Both the position numbers and the translations under genes were made by a program. Positions 7,688-12,206 of a stretch of DNA of 16,415 nt are shown piece by piece. The stretch is from NCBI GenBank assembly GCA_002344425.1, contig DDTV01000023.1, forward strand, positions 1-16,415, written 5' to 3'. The notes below the pieces were generated by a model, which had not been told where the DNA came from, searched no databases, and saw only the letters and a list, made by a program, of their open reading frames with translations. Position 1 is the first letter of the stretch. Each line of letters opens with the position of its first letter. The stretch is from Candidatus Falkowbacteria bacterium UBA2355 (GTDB lineage: Bacteria > Patescibacteriota > Patescibacteriia > Patescibacteriales > Patescibacteriaceae).

Positions 7688-7716
7688 AGTTTACGCTAAA
7701 AAAAGCACTCTGTCAA
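7688..7716 (-). promoter_or_regulatory. ileS promoter, nearly leaderless
   Basis: On the minus strand, TTGACA (7716-7711), a 17-nt spacer and TAAACT (7693-7688) form a sigma70-type promoter. The predicted start is about 7681, only about 6 nt before the ileS ATG at 7675, leaving no room for a Shine-Dalgarno sequence. Confidence 0.75.
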
Positions 7717-7855
7717 AGTGGTCCGAACCTTGAATTTGTAAAATTTAATTTTTTTATGATTATAATATTTACAATTTTTAATGCTTTTTTTGTATAATAT
7801 TTTATTTAATTTTAGCCAATTTTGACTTATTTTGTAAAAATAGTGTAAAAGGGAC

Positions 7856-7884
7856 TTGACAAATATTTTAAGCTATGCTAATCT
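7856..7884 (+). promoter_or_regulatory. Promoter of the small-gene / structured-RNA array
   Basis: TTGACA (7856-7861), a 17-nt spacer and TAATCT (7879-7884) preceded by an extended-10 TG (TGC at 7876-7878). The predicted start is near 7891, giving a leader of about 120 nt before the gene at 8014. The 7717-7855 stretch between this and the ileS promoter is very AT-rich and otherwise shows nothing. Confidence 0.8.
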
Positions 7885-7943
7885 GCAAAACATCAAAAGG
7901 AATTTAACAACAACATAAAAGACTTGTCGTGCCCCTCTCCCCC

Positions 7944-7999
7944 AATTTAATGGTTATTCTGGGTCTTTCCCTCTAAAGATTCAGAATAACCATTAAATT
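7944..7999 (+). promoter_or_regulatory. Long perfect hairpin in the 5' leader, next to the ribosome-binding site
   Basis: Arms AATTTAATGGTTATTCTG (7944-7961) and its exact reverse complement (7982-7999) form an 18-bp stem. A 5-bp inner stem TCTTT/AAAGA tops it, with loop CCCTCT. The AGGAG ribosome-binding site of the gene at 8014 begins 2-3 nt after the stem. The position suggests a translational control or mRNA-stabilising element. An 11-mer just upstream (GTGCCCCTCTC, 7929-7939) recurs exactly in element D copy 3 at 11090-11100. Confidence 0.75.
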
Positions 8000-8013
8000 A
8001 AAAGGAGAAAACC

Positions 8014-8451
8014 ATGAAAGCAATCGAAACCGCAACAAAGAGCAGCACAGTTACTTCGAATAAGGCTAAAACCTTATCCGAGGGGCAATTGTTCTTTAAG
8101 GGAACGATTGCTGCAGCGATGGAGGCTCTGGATATTTCCAGGTCTCAGGCGCTGGCTTTTACGAAAAGCCACAGCGTGACCAAATTGGCACGCGTGGTCA
8201 TCGTAGCCAAGATTCTTACGCCAGCAATGGCTAAGACCATGCTCGACTCCAAACGCGGGGTCGATCATGTGAGAGTATGGTTCTCTCCCCGTCAGATTGA
8301 AGATCTGCGCGGGCCGAGAAACATTCTCGCCTTGGCTGCCCAGTTTCTCAGTATCCGCAAGGAAGCTGACAGACTGGCTGCCGAAGCTGAGGCGAAAGCC
8401 AAAGCTAAGGCAGAAGCCAAAGCGCTTGCTACGCAGCCAAAAGCTGCGTAG
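8014..8451 (+). CDS. Hypothetical protein with Ala/Lys/Glu-rich C-terminal helix
   Basis: No family is recognised. The 145-residue, basic protein has a low-complexity N-terminus (about 1-24), then a predicted helical body (about 26-112) with segments FKGTIAAAMEALDIS, VTKLARVVIVAKIL and WFSPRQIEDLRGPRN. The tail from about 116 is a continuous Ala/Lys/Glu helix with AEAKAKAKAEAKA repeats, which could be coiled coil or nucleic-acid binding. There is no signal peptide or membrane segment. The start is well supported: AGGAG lies 7 nt before the ATG. It is the first gene behind the strong promoter at 7856-7884, with a long hairpin in its leader. Element A copy 1 follows 9 nt after the stop. Confidence 0.8.
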   Translation: MKAIETATKSSTVTSNKAKTLSEGQLFFKGTIAAAMEALDISRSQALAFTKSHSVTKLARVVIVAKILTPAMAKTMLDSKRGVDHVRVWFSPRQIEDLRGPRNILALAAQFLSIRKEADRLAAEAEAKAKAKAEAKALATQPKAA

Positions 8452-8459
8452 CCAACGCT

Positions 8460-8542
8460 AGTCGGTGCCTGCTGTGTCCGACGAAAAATAAACAGGTATT
8501 TTATGAAGCGGTATAGACCAGAGAAAATCGCTTCAATAAAAT
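8460..8542 (+). ncRNA. Structured RNA element A, copy 1 (pseudoknot plus hairpin)
   Basis: Stem 1 is GTCGG (8461-8465) with CCGAC (8478-8482). Its loop begins TGCCTG (8466-8471), which pairs with CAGGTA (8493-8498) across an A-rich linker, giving an H-type pseudoknot. A hairpin GAAGCG/CGCTTC (8505-8510 / 8529-8534) follows, with loop core TAGACCAGAGAAAA; flanking ATTTTAT and AATAAAAT extend it. Copy 2 at 9327 keeps the pairing with different bases. It lies directly after the gene ending at 8451. Confidence 0.75.
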
Positions 8543-8768
8543 GATCTAATCATATAGTCATCGGAGCTATGGAGGAAAATCCGAAAAAATTTCCCGTATA
8601 AAAACAAAAAGGTTTTCTTAATTAGTTCCAACGCTAAATTCTTTCCTTTCAAAAAAGAATCCAAAAGTACCTAAAAACCTAAAGGCAAAAACAATTTTGC
8701 CTTTATTCCCGAGCCAGTAAAGAAATTTGCTGATTCAGGAATAAATAAAAATAAAAAAGGAGAAAAAA
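8543..8768 (+). other. Non-coding stretch with two A/T-rich hairpins
   Basis: This gap before the TTG-start gene holds an AAAGGCAAAA/TTTTGCCTTT hairpin with loop ACAA (8681-8704), which could be a weak terminator but lacks a good U-tract. A TTATTCC/GGAATAA pairing lies just 3' of it, and an AGGAG ribosome-binding site is at its end. The 9-mer CCAACGCTA appears here (about 8629) and just before element A copy 1. No ORF is supported. Confidence 0.5.
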
Positions 8769-9146
8769 TTGGGAGATTCATTAACAATTCATATTATTCC
8801 CGAAGAATCAATCAATAGATTCCAGGATAAAGATTTCCGAGTATCAGTGAGCGGCTGGTCAAAACCACGGCTAGTTCATTGGCGCAAGACTGACCTGTTT
8901 ATGGAAATTACTGCCAAGGATTGCATATGCAATACTTGTATCAGGCGTTTTGAATCTGTTCTCTTCTCAATGCGAGATAGGCAGATCAATTACGAAGTCG
9001 GCTCCTGGAGCAAAGATTGTTCCGTCAGATTCAATAATCCGCAAGGGTTTGAAGAATCTGAGATTGCCGAATTTTTATCCGAGCAAATCGGCCTTCAAGT
9101 AGTAATACTTGAGGAACTACCAATTGAGCAGGGCGATAAACAATAG
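8769..9146 (+). CDS. Hypothetical protein, cysteine-containing, TTG start
   Basis: No family is recognised. The 125-residue acidic protein starts at TTG, chosen because AGGAG lies 6 nt upstream in an A-rich leader. The body looks like a mixed alpha/beta domain. A cysteine cluster, CICNTC at about 52-57, includes a C-x-x-C pair. A conserved-looking WRKTDLFMEI strand precedes it, and EVGSWSKDCSVRF follows at about 76-88 with a further cysteine. Metal or disulfide binding is possible but unproven. There is no signal peptide or membrane span. It is the second small gene of the array; a 34-codon ORF follows 59 nt downstream. Confidence 0.75.
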   Translation: MGDSLTIHIIPEESINRFQDKDFRVSVSGWSKPRLVHWRKTDLFMEITAKDCICNTCIRRFESVLFSMRDRQINYEVGSWSKDCSVRFNNPQGFEESEIAEFLSEQIGLQVVILEELPIEQGDKQ

Positions 9147-9205
9147 CCCTGCTCCTGAAGAAGTCAGATAAACCATTCGATAATTAATTATTCCAAGGAG
9201 GCGGA

Positions 9206-9310
9206 ATGAATAAGTACGAATTCCTCGTCAATGGGATATTGCATGTCATTGAGGCAGCTAGTCTCTATATGGCAATGCAAATCCTCAACGAGGACCTCGG
9301 GATTTCCTGA
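9206..9310 (+). CDS. Small ORF, 34 residues, strong ribosome-binding site
   Basis: ATG 9206 is preceded by AAGGAGG at a good distance (about 5 nt from GGAGG). The frame runs to TGA 9308-9310 and encodes a 34-residue, mildly acidic peptide starting MNKYEFLVNGILHVIEAAS and ending in NEDLGIS. It is predicted to be one or two amphipathic helices. It might be the truncated N-terminus of a longer protein or a genuine small protein. The good ribosome-binding site and its place between two RNA elements favour expression. No homologue is recognised. Confidence 0.55.
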   Translation: MNKYEFLVNGILHVIEAASLYMAMQILNEDLGIS

Positions 9311-9326
9311 GGTTGGAAAGATACAA

Positions 9327-9395
9327 AGTCGGTACCTGCTGTCTCCGACATAAAATAAACAGGTAAGAACAGCCATAGACCAGGCAAAACTGTTC
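9327..9395 (+). ncRNA. Structured RNA element A, copy 2
   Basis: Stem 1 is GTCGG (9328-9332) / CCGAC (9345-9349). The pseudoknot is TACCTG (9333-9338) with CAGGTA (9360-9365), now fully Watson-Crick where copy 1 has a G-U pair. The following hairpin is GAACAG (9367-9372) / CTGTTC (9390-9395), with two base pairs changed on both sides relative to copy 1, while the loop core ATAGACCAG...AAAA is kept. It starts 16 nt after the 34-codon ORF. Confidence 0.78.
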
Positions 9396-9398
9396 AAC

Positions 9399-9479
9399 GG
9401 CAATATAAAAATATATTGCCTTCTCTCCTCAAGCGATAGCCAATAGTCTCCTGCCATGCGCTATCGCCTGAGGAGAGAA
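9399..9479 (+). other. Two strong hairpins downstream of element A copy 2
   Basis: GGCAATATA/TATATTGCC forms a 9-bp stem with loop AAAA (9399-9420). Immediately after it, 9421-9479 folds as an 11-bp stem TTCTCTCCTCA/TGAGGAGAGAA, continued by the 8-bp stem GCGATAGC/GCTATCGC across one A-C mismatch. There is no U-tract, so these look like structural or processing elements rather than terminators. Confidence 0.65.
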
Positions 9480-9488
9480 GAATAAGAA

Positions 9489-9535
9489 AGTTCTTTTCAT
9501 AAGTAGTGCCGGCGACCACCCGGCAAAAGAGAACT
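9489..9535 (+). ncRNA. Structured RNA element C, copy 1
   Basis: Hairpin GCCGG (9508-9512) / CCGGC (9520-9524) has the 7-nt loop CGACCAC. It is enclosed by an outer pairing AGTTCT (9489-9494) / AGAACT (9530-9535). Copy 2 at 10918-10934 has a closing pair changed from G-C to T-A and loop CGACTAT. Confidence 0.6.
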
Positions 9536-9598
9536 AGGTAGGCGCAGAAATGGCGAGATTAGTATGAGCAGTATTTACCTGACTCAGAAACTCCGCCA

Positions 9599-9671
9599 GC
9601 TCTAATATAAATTTAGAGCCGCTCATTCTTCAGACATACGAAGCTGAAGAACATACTAGCTCCGGAGCTAG
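9599..9671 (+). other. Hairpin cluster upstream of element D copy 1
   Basis: Three consecutive structures fill this part of the 9311-9871 non-coding gap. They are GCTCTAA/TTAGAGC (9599-9619), TTCTTCAG/CTGAAGAA (9626-9651) and the perfect 16-nt palindrome CTAGCTCCGGAGCTAG (9656-9671). No ORF is supported across the gap. Confidence 0.6.
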
Positions 9672-9684
9672 CTATGCCAAAACT

Positions 9685-9829
9685 GGCGAGGTAAAAACGG
9701 TAACGATCGTACGTTGCTGCCTCTCTCTGGCGACAGAGAAAAAGTTCCGGGAAGTAGAGAAACTTCTACTTCCCATCTTTATCGGAATCTTGATTGTCAG
9801 AATAATCTGAAATCGAGGTTCAGTAGAGA
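9685..9829 (+). ncRNA. Structured RNA element D, copy 1
   Basis: The order is: motif GGCGAGGTAAAAAC (9685-9698); GCC followed by hairpin TCTCT/AGAGA with loop GGCGAC (about 9718-9737); hairpin GGGAAGTAGA/TCTACTTCCC (9749-9774); then GAATCTTGATT (9785-9795) paired with AATCGAGGTTC (9811-9821) around an inner TCAGA/TCTGA hairpin; and a terminal AGTAGAGA. Bases 9781-9829 are identical to 10455-10503. It lies 42 nt upstream of the lipoprotein gene start. Confidence 0.8.
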
Positions 9830-9871
9830 GTGTACATAAATAAATAAAAATACCGCACGGAGGCGGATATT

Positions 9872-10183
9872 ATGAAAACAATACTAATATCTTTAGTGAT
9901 TGTGGCTATGGTTTTCGTTTCAGGTTGCGGAAAAGAAAATGATCTAAACACCAAGGCTCATGCCAAGGTACGACTCGCGGCCGATAATTCATTCCTGTAT
10001 CTTGAAAATATTGATACAGTGAAATATCAACCGGGAGACACACTGACCTTCATGTATGACTTCGACGCAACAATATACGAAGCAGGCTGGAAAATCAGCC
10101 GACTGCCATATCCCGATACCACGCTTGAGCTAAGAAACCGTGAAATAATGTTCAGGCGCGGTGTGATTAAAGAGTTTAGATGA
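9872..10183 (+). CDS. Small hypothetical lipoprotein
   Basis: The 103-residue product begins MKTILISLVIVAMVFVSGC. This is a signal peptide with a lipobox (V-S-G-C19), so the mature protein should be lipid-anchored at Cys19 on the outer face of the membrane. The remaining 84 residues form a small, probably beta-rich domain with segments ADNSFLYLENIDTVKY and TLTFMYDFDATIYEAGWKI, and a basic end. No family is recognised. The start is supported by GGAGG 8 nt upstream. It follows element D copy 1 by 42 nt. The UGA stop is followed directly by another structured gap. Confidence 0.78.
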   Translation: MKTILISLVIVAMVFVSGCGKENDLNTKAHAKVRLAADNSFLYLENIDTVKYQPGDTLTFMYDFDATIYEAGWKISRLPYPDTTLELRNREIMFRRGVIKEFR

Positions 10184-10319
10184 CAAAACTCCGGCCTTCT
10201 GAGGCTGGGACTATCGGGGGTCAACCGATTGGGAAGGCGCGGATAATAATCCGCAGGAAGAAGCACAGATGCTGAACTTCCAGATTTACATCGGACACTG
10301 CTATTCTCCTTCTCCTAAA
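10184..10319 (+). other. Structured non-coding stretch upstream of element D copy 2
   Basis: Hairpins seen are GCCT/AGGC (about 10193-10206), ATCGG/CCGAT with loop GGGTCAA (10213-10229) and GCGGAT/ATCCGC with loop AATA (10239-10254). No ORF on the plus strand is supported. A long minus-strand frame overlapping here has no ribosome-binding site and overlaps the lipoprotein gene. Confidence 0.5.
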
Positions 10320-10503
10320 GGCGGGGTAGTAAACCAATAAATCGCCAAACAAATGACCGGGCAGAGAATGGATTACGCCTAGGAAACGTAATTCGCCTCC
10401 TAGAAATAGGAAAGTTTCTCATGGGGAAGTGAAAACACTTCACTTCCCCTCTTAATCGGAATCTTGATTGTCAGAATAATCTGAAATCGAGGTTCAGTAG
10501 AGA
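10320..10503 (+). ncRNA. Structured RNA element D, copy 2
   Basis: Same layout as copy 1: motif GGCGGGGTAGTAAAC (10320-10334); GCC with hairpin TCCTA/TAGGA capped by a GAAA tetraloop (10398-10411); hairpin GGGGAAGTGAA/TTCACTTCCCC (10423-10449); then GAATCTTGATT (10459-10469) paired with AATCGAGGTTC (ending 10495); and AGTAGAGA (10496-10503). The first two hairpins differ in sequence from copy 1 but keep pairing. The insert between the upstream motif and GCC is longer here. The next gene starts 29 nt downstream. Confidence 0.8.
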
Positions 10504-10532
10504 AAAGTTCTTTAAATCAAATTCATATAATA

Positions 10533-10895
10533 ATGACCAAAGAAGAAATTCTTAATCAGCAAGCTAGCGATTTCCGTCAAAAATGGAATAGCGATACTCA
10601 TGATTGGATCTTCAATGAAAGTTCGTTATTTTTTAACGATATTTTAATTGTCGCTTTCTGTCGTGAATACTCAGTTCATACTGATCAAAACGCTTATTCT
10701 ATGGTTTATATCTTCAGAGAAGATAAAGAGCCAGCAAGAATTTATTACAATAAATTCTGGGACGGATGTCCGGAATGGCGTGATGCAAGCCTGTTTCTAA
10801 AAACGATTGTATCGGCTGAAGAAAAAGACGGAACAATTATTGTTGCCTTCTTAACCGAAGACAGCCAAAACAAAACATTGTCGTTTTCTAAGTAA
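10533..10895 (+). CDS. Hypothetical protein of the array
   Basis: No family is recognised. The 120-residue acidic protein has an N-terminal helical segment (MTKEEILNQQASDFRQKW) followed by a predicted beta-rich body with aromatic strands: DILIVAFCREYSV, AYSMVYIFRED, ARIYYNKFWDGCPEW and TIIVAFLTED. Such alternating strands and short turns suggest a compact small-molecule or protein-binding fold, but this is only inference. No signal peptide or membrane span is present. No Shine-Dalgarno sequence precedes ATG 10533; the 29-nt gap after element D copy 2 is AT-rich. This raises the possibility that D itself influences translation. Confidence 0.75.
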   Translation: MTKEEILNQQASDFRQKWNSDTHDWIFNESSLFFNDILIVAFCREYSVHTDQNAYSMVYIFREDKEPARIYYNKFWDGCPEWRDASLFLKTIVSAEEKDGTIIVAFLTEDSQNKTLSFSK

Positions 10896-10917
10896 TTACT
10901 CACAGCTAGAAAATGAG

Positions 10918-10934
10918 TCCGGCGACTATCCGGA
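10918..10934 (+). ncRNA. Structured RNA element C, copy 2
   Basis: TCCGG (10918-10922) pairs with CCGGA (10930-10934) around loop CGACTAT. Copy 1 has GCCGG/CCGGC and loop CGACCAC, so the closing pair has changed on both sides and the loop changes only pyrimidine for pyrimidine. A small ACTCA/TGAGT hairpin (10898-10918) abuts it on the 5' side. Confidence 0.6.
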
Positions 10935-10941
10935 GCAATAC

Positions 10942-11029
10942 AATAAGGACATCATTTGGACCCAATTCCCATTGGCTACCCAAATCCTTATTGAAGGAAA
11001 ATTGGACAAATAAATAAGACCAATTTTCC
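10942..11029 (+). other. Long branched hairpin and second hairpin upstream of element D copy 3
   Basis: AATAAGG (10942-10948) pairs with CCTTATT (10986-10992), ATTTGG with CCAAAT, and an inner CCAAT/ATTGG hairpin has loop TCCC. These stack into one extended hairpin of about 18 bp. Directly after it, GGAAAATTGG (10996-11005) pairs with CCAATTTTCC (11020-11029). A CTCAGC/GCTGAG hairpin follows before element D. No ORF is supported in this gap. Confidence 0.65.
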
Positions 11030-11061
11030 CCTCAGCCTGATGAGCTGAGCTGCGCACAACT

Positions 11062-11195
11062 AGCGGGTAATAAACATCGCATGGGAGCGGTGCCCCTCTC
11101 TGGCAACGGAGAAAAAAGGGGAAGTAAGAAATTTTTACTTCCCTTCTTTATCAGAATCTTAACCATTATTAATTAAGGTTGAGGTTCAGTAGAGA
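11062..11195 (+). ncRNA. Structured RNA element D, copy 3 (most diverged)
   Basis: Motif AGCGGGTAATAAAC (11062-11075); GCC with hairpin TCTCT/GGAGA and loop GGCAAC (11097-11112); hairpin GGGAAGTAA/TTACTTCCC (11119-11143). Then GAATCTTAACC (11154-11164) pairs with GGTTGAGGTTC (11177-11187), and AGTAGAGA follows (11188-11195). The last stem differs from copies 1 and 2 at several positions on both arms yet remains fully paired. The TTG start of the next gene is only 3 nt downstream. Confidence 0.8.
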
Positions 11196-11198
11196 ACA

Positions 11199-11513
11199 TT
11201 GATAAACGAAAAAATAAAAAAACAAATTGAGAAGATGAGAGTTTTTTCCGATATAGAATCTGGAGAAATCTTAAATCTCTCAAGCGATCAAATTAGGTTG
11301 AAAACGCATTCATACCGCCTGCACAACCGAAAAGCGATTAAGAAGGATCGGCCTATTGAAGCTGAAGTTTATCTTCTTATAAGCATACTATGCTCTCGCG
11401 TTTACTTACTCAAGAGTATCTCTGAAAACTTGAATAAGAATCTAGAGTATATTGGATCGCAAGGAAAAGCCCAAATAAAACTAGGTGAACACAGTAGCTT
11501 AGTCTCTGGCTAG
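11199..11513 (+). CDS. Hypothetical helical protein of the array, TTG start
   Basis: No family is recognised. The 104-residue basic protein is predicted to be mainly helical, starting MINEKIKKQIEKMRVFSD. A middle segment is rich in Arg, His and Lys (LKTHSYRLHNRKAIKKDRP), and a helix at about 62-84 (EAEVYLLISILCSRVYLL) is hydrophobic enough to be buried in a core or weakly membrane-associated. The only in-frame start near the beginning is TTG 11199, 3 nt after element D copy 3 ends, with no separate Shine-Dalgarno sequence. An in-frame ATG at 11235 would give a protein 12 residues shorter, so the start is uncertain. Confidence 0.65.
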   Translation: MINEKIKKQIEKMRVFSDIESGEILNLSSDQIRLKTHSYRLHNRKAIKKDRPIEAEVYLLISILCSRVYLLKSISENLNKNLEYIGSQGKAQIKLGEHSSLVSG

Positions 11514-11660
11514 GTGTAGCGACCTGAAACTGAATACGCTGCCGATTTATTTTAATCGGCTTCTGTCTTGAAGTGTAGAGCTTCAACTGATGAGCCGAAA
11601 ACGGCGAAACAGAAAAATAAAATAACTAAGAAAATTAAAAAAATATAGGGAGAGTCGGAC
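11514..11660 (+). other. Multibranched RNA structure between array genes
   Basis: Stems seen are GCCGATT/AATCGGC (11541-11560) and TTGAAG/CTTCAA (11568-11586). GCCG/CGGC with loop AAAA (11594-11605) follows. An outer TTCTGT (11561-11566) / ACAGAA (11609-11614) encloses the last two. It has no sequence match to elements A, C or D. The 3' part is A-rich and carries the GGGAGAG ribosome-binding site for the gene at 11661. Confidence 0.55.
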
Positions 11661-12152
11661 ATGAGAAAATTGCTTGACGGTTTTACAAAAATTTTTGAAA
11701 TCCTTTCTGATTATCCGGGTATCGGCGACATTATTAATCTTGTTGAGGCAAGGCAATTGATCGCCGGCCTTAAAAAGCTTCCGGAAAATGTCATCGGAAT
11801 GATTATGAATGATACGGCCGTAGTAAGCGCCAAAGCGATTATGGATGACATTGCGCAGCGCGGATCCGATTGGCGGCAGGCTTTAGAAGATATCGGTTTC
11901 AATTTCTGGGAAATCGACGACCATGACGCTGCCAAAGGGATTGTATTTCAGGGTTCCGTCAATATCATTGACTTTACCGATGAAGATCAAGGATATCTAT
12001 ATATCCATTTCCGGGGCAACAATACTGCTGACTTTGCGCCTAATGACGCTCTTGAATCGCATATTGAACCGTTTGAGGGAACATGGATCGAAGTTTATAA
12101 TAAAATAGTTGAACTAAAAGCCAACTATATTCCTCCTAGTCCCGAGTCTTAA
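11661..12152 (+). CDS. Hypothetical protein, last gene of the array
   Basis: No family is recognised. The 163-residue acidic protein starts at ATG 11661 with GGGAGAG about 8 nt upstream. The first 75 residues look like amphipathic helices (LLDGFTKIFEILSDYPGIGD, then INLVEARQLIAGLKK). Residues from about 75 form a mixed domain with DWRQALEDIGFNFWEIDDHD and strands GIVFQGSVNIIDF and GYLYIHFRG. The N-terminal helices might be membrane-interacting or part of a small immunity- or toxin-like protein, but nothing proves this. A strong terminator begins 8 nt after the stop, so this gene ends the array transcript. Confidence 0.75.
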   Translation: MRKLLDGFTKIFEILSDYPGIGDIINLVEARQLIAGLKKLPENVIGMIMNDTAVVSAKAIMDDIAQRGSDWRQALEDIGFNFWEIDDHDAAKGIVFQGSVNIIDFTDEDQGYLYIHFRGNNTADFAPNDALESHIEPFEGTWIEVYNKIVELKANYIPPSPES

Positions 12153-12159
12153 TTGTTTT

Positions 12160-12188
12160 AAAGGCGAGTCAAAAATGACTCGCCTTTT
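12160..12188 (+). terminator. Rho-independent terminator of the array
   Basis: AAAGGCGAGTCA pairs perfectly with TGACTCGCCTTT (12-bp stem, AAAA loop), followed by a short T-run. It is the first convincing terminator after the promoter at 7856 on this strand. Confidence 0.88.
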
Positions 12189-12189
12189 A

Positions 12190-12198
12190 TGCTATAAT
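12190..12198 (+). promoter_or_regulatory. Extended -10 promoter of the TrmB-like gene
   Basis: TGCTATAAT (12190-12198) is a perfect extended -10 box. No -35 match is visible because the preceding terminator occupies that position. The expected transcript start is about 12205 and the ATG is at 12207, so the message should be leaderless. Confidence 0.75.
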
Positions 12199-12206
12199 AC
12201 GGATAT

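Noticed and set aside
8460..8500. preQ1 riboswitch or pistol ribozyme for element A
   Set aside because: The short stem, A-rich linker and pseudoknot look similar in outline, but the conserved bases of either family were not found and A lies after genes rather than at a ribosome-binding site.
9188..9457. 89-codon minus-strand ORF in the array
   Set aside because: It runs antisense through the 34-codon gene, element A copy 2 and a strong hairpin, and has no ribosome-binding site.
10526..10531. TATAAT just before ATG 10533 as a promoter
   Set aside because: No -35 match is present at 17 nt, and transcription would begin inside the coding sequence.
8452..11660. Integron cassette array with attC sites
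   Set aside because: Small same-strand orphan genes separated by structured repeats suggest it, but no GTTRRRY/RYYYAAC core pairs flank the elements, no integrase is present, and the elements sit 5' of genes rather than uniformly 3'.
7721..12160. CRISPR array
   Set aside because: Repeats are few, long, unevenly spaced and internally structured; there are no regular spacers and no cas genes.
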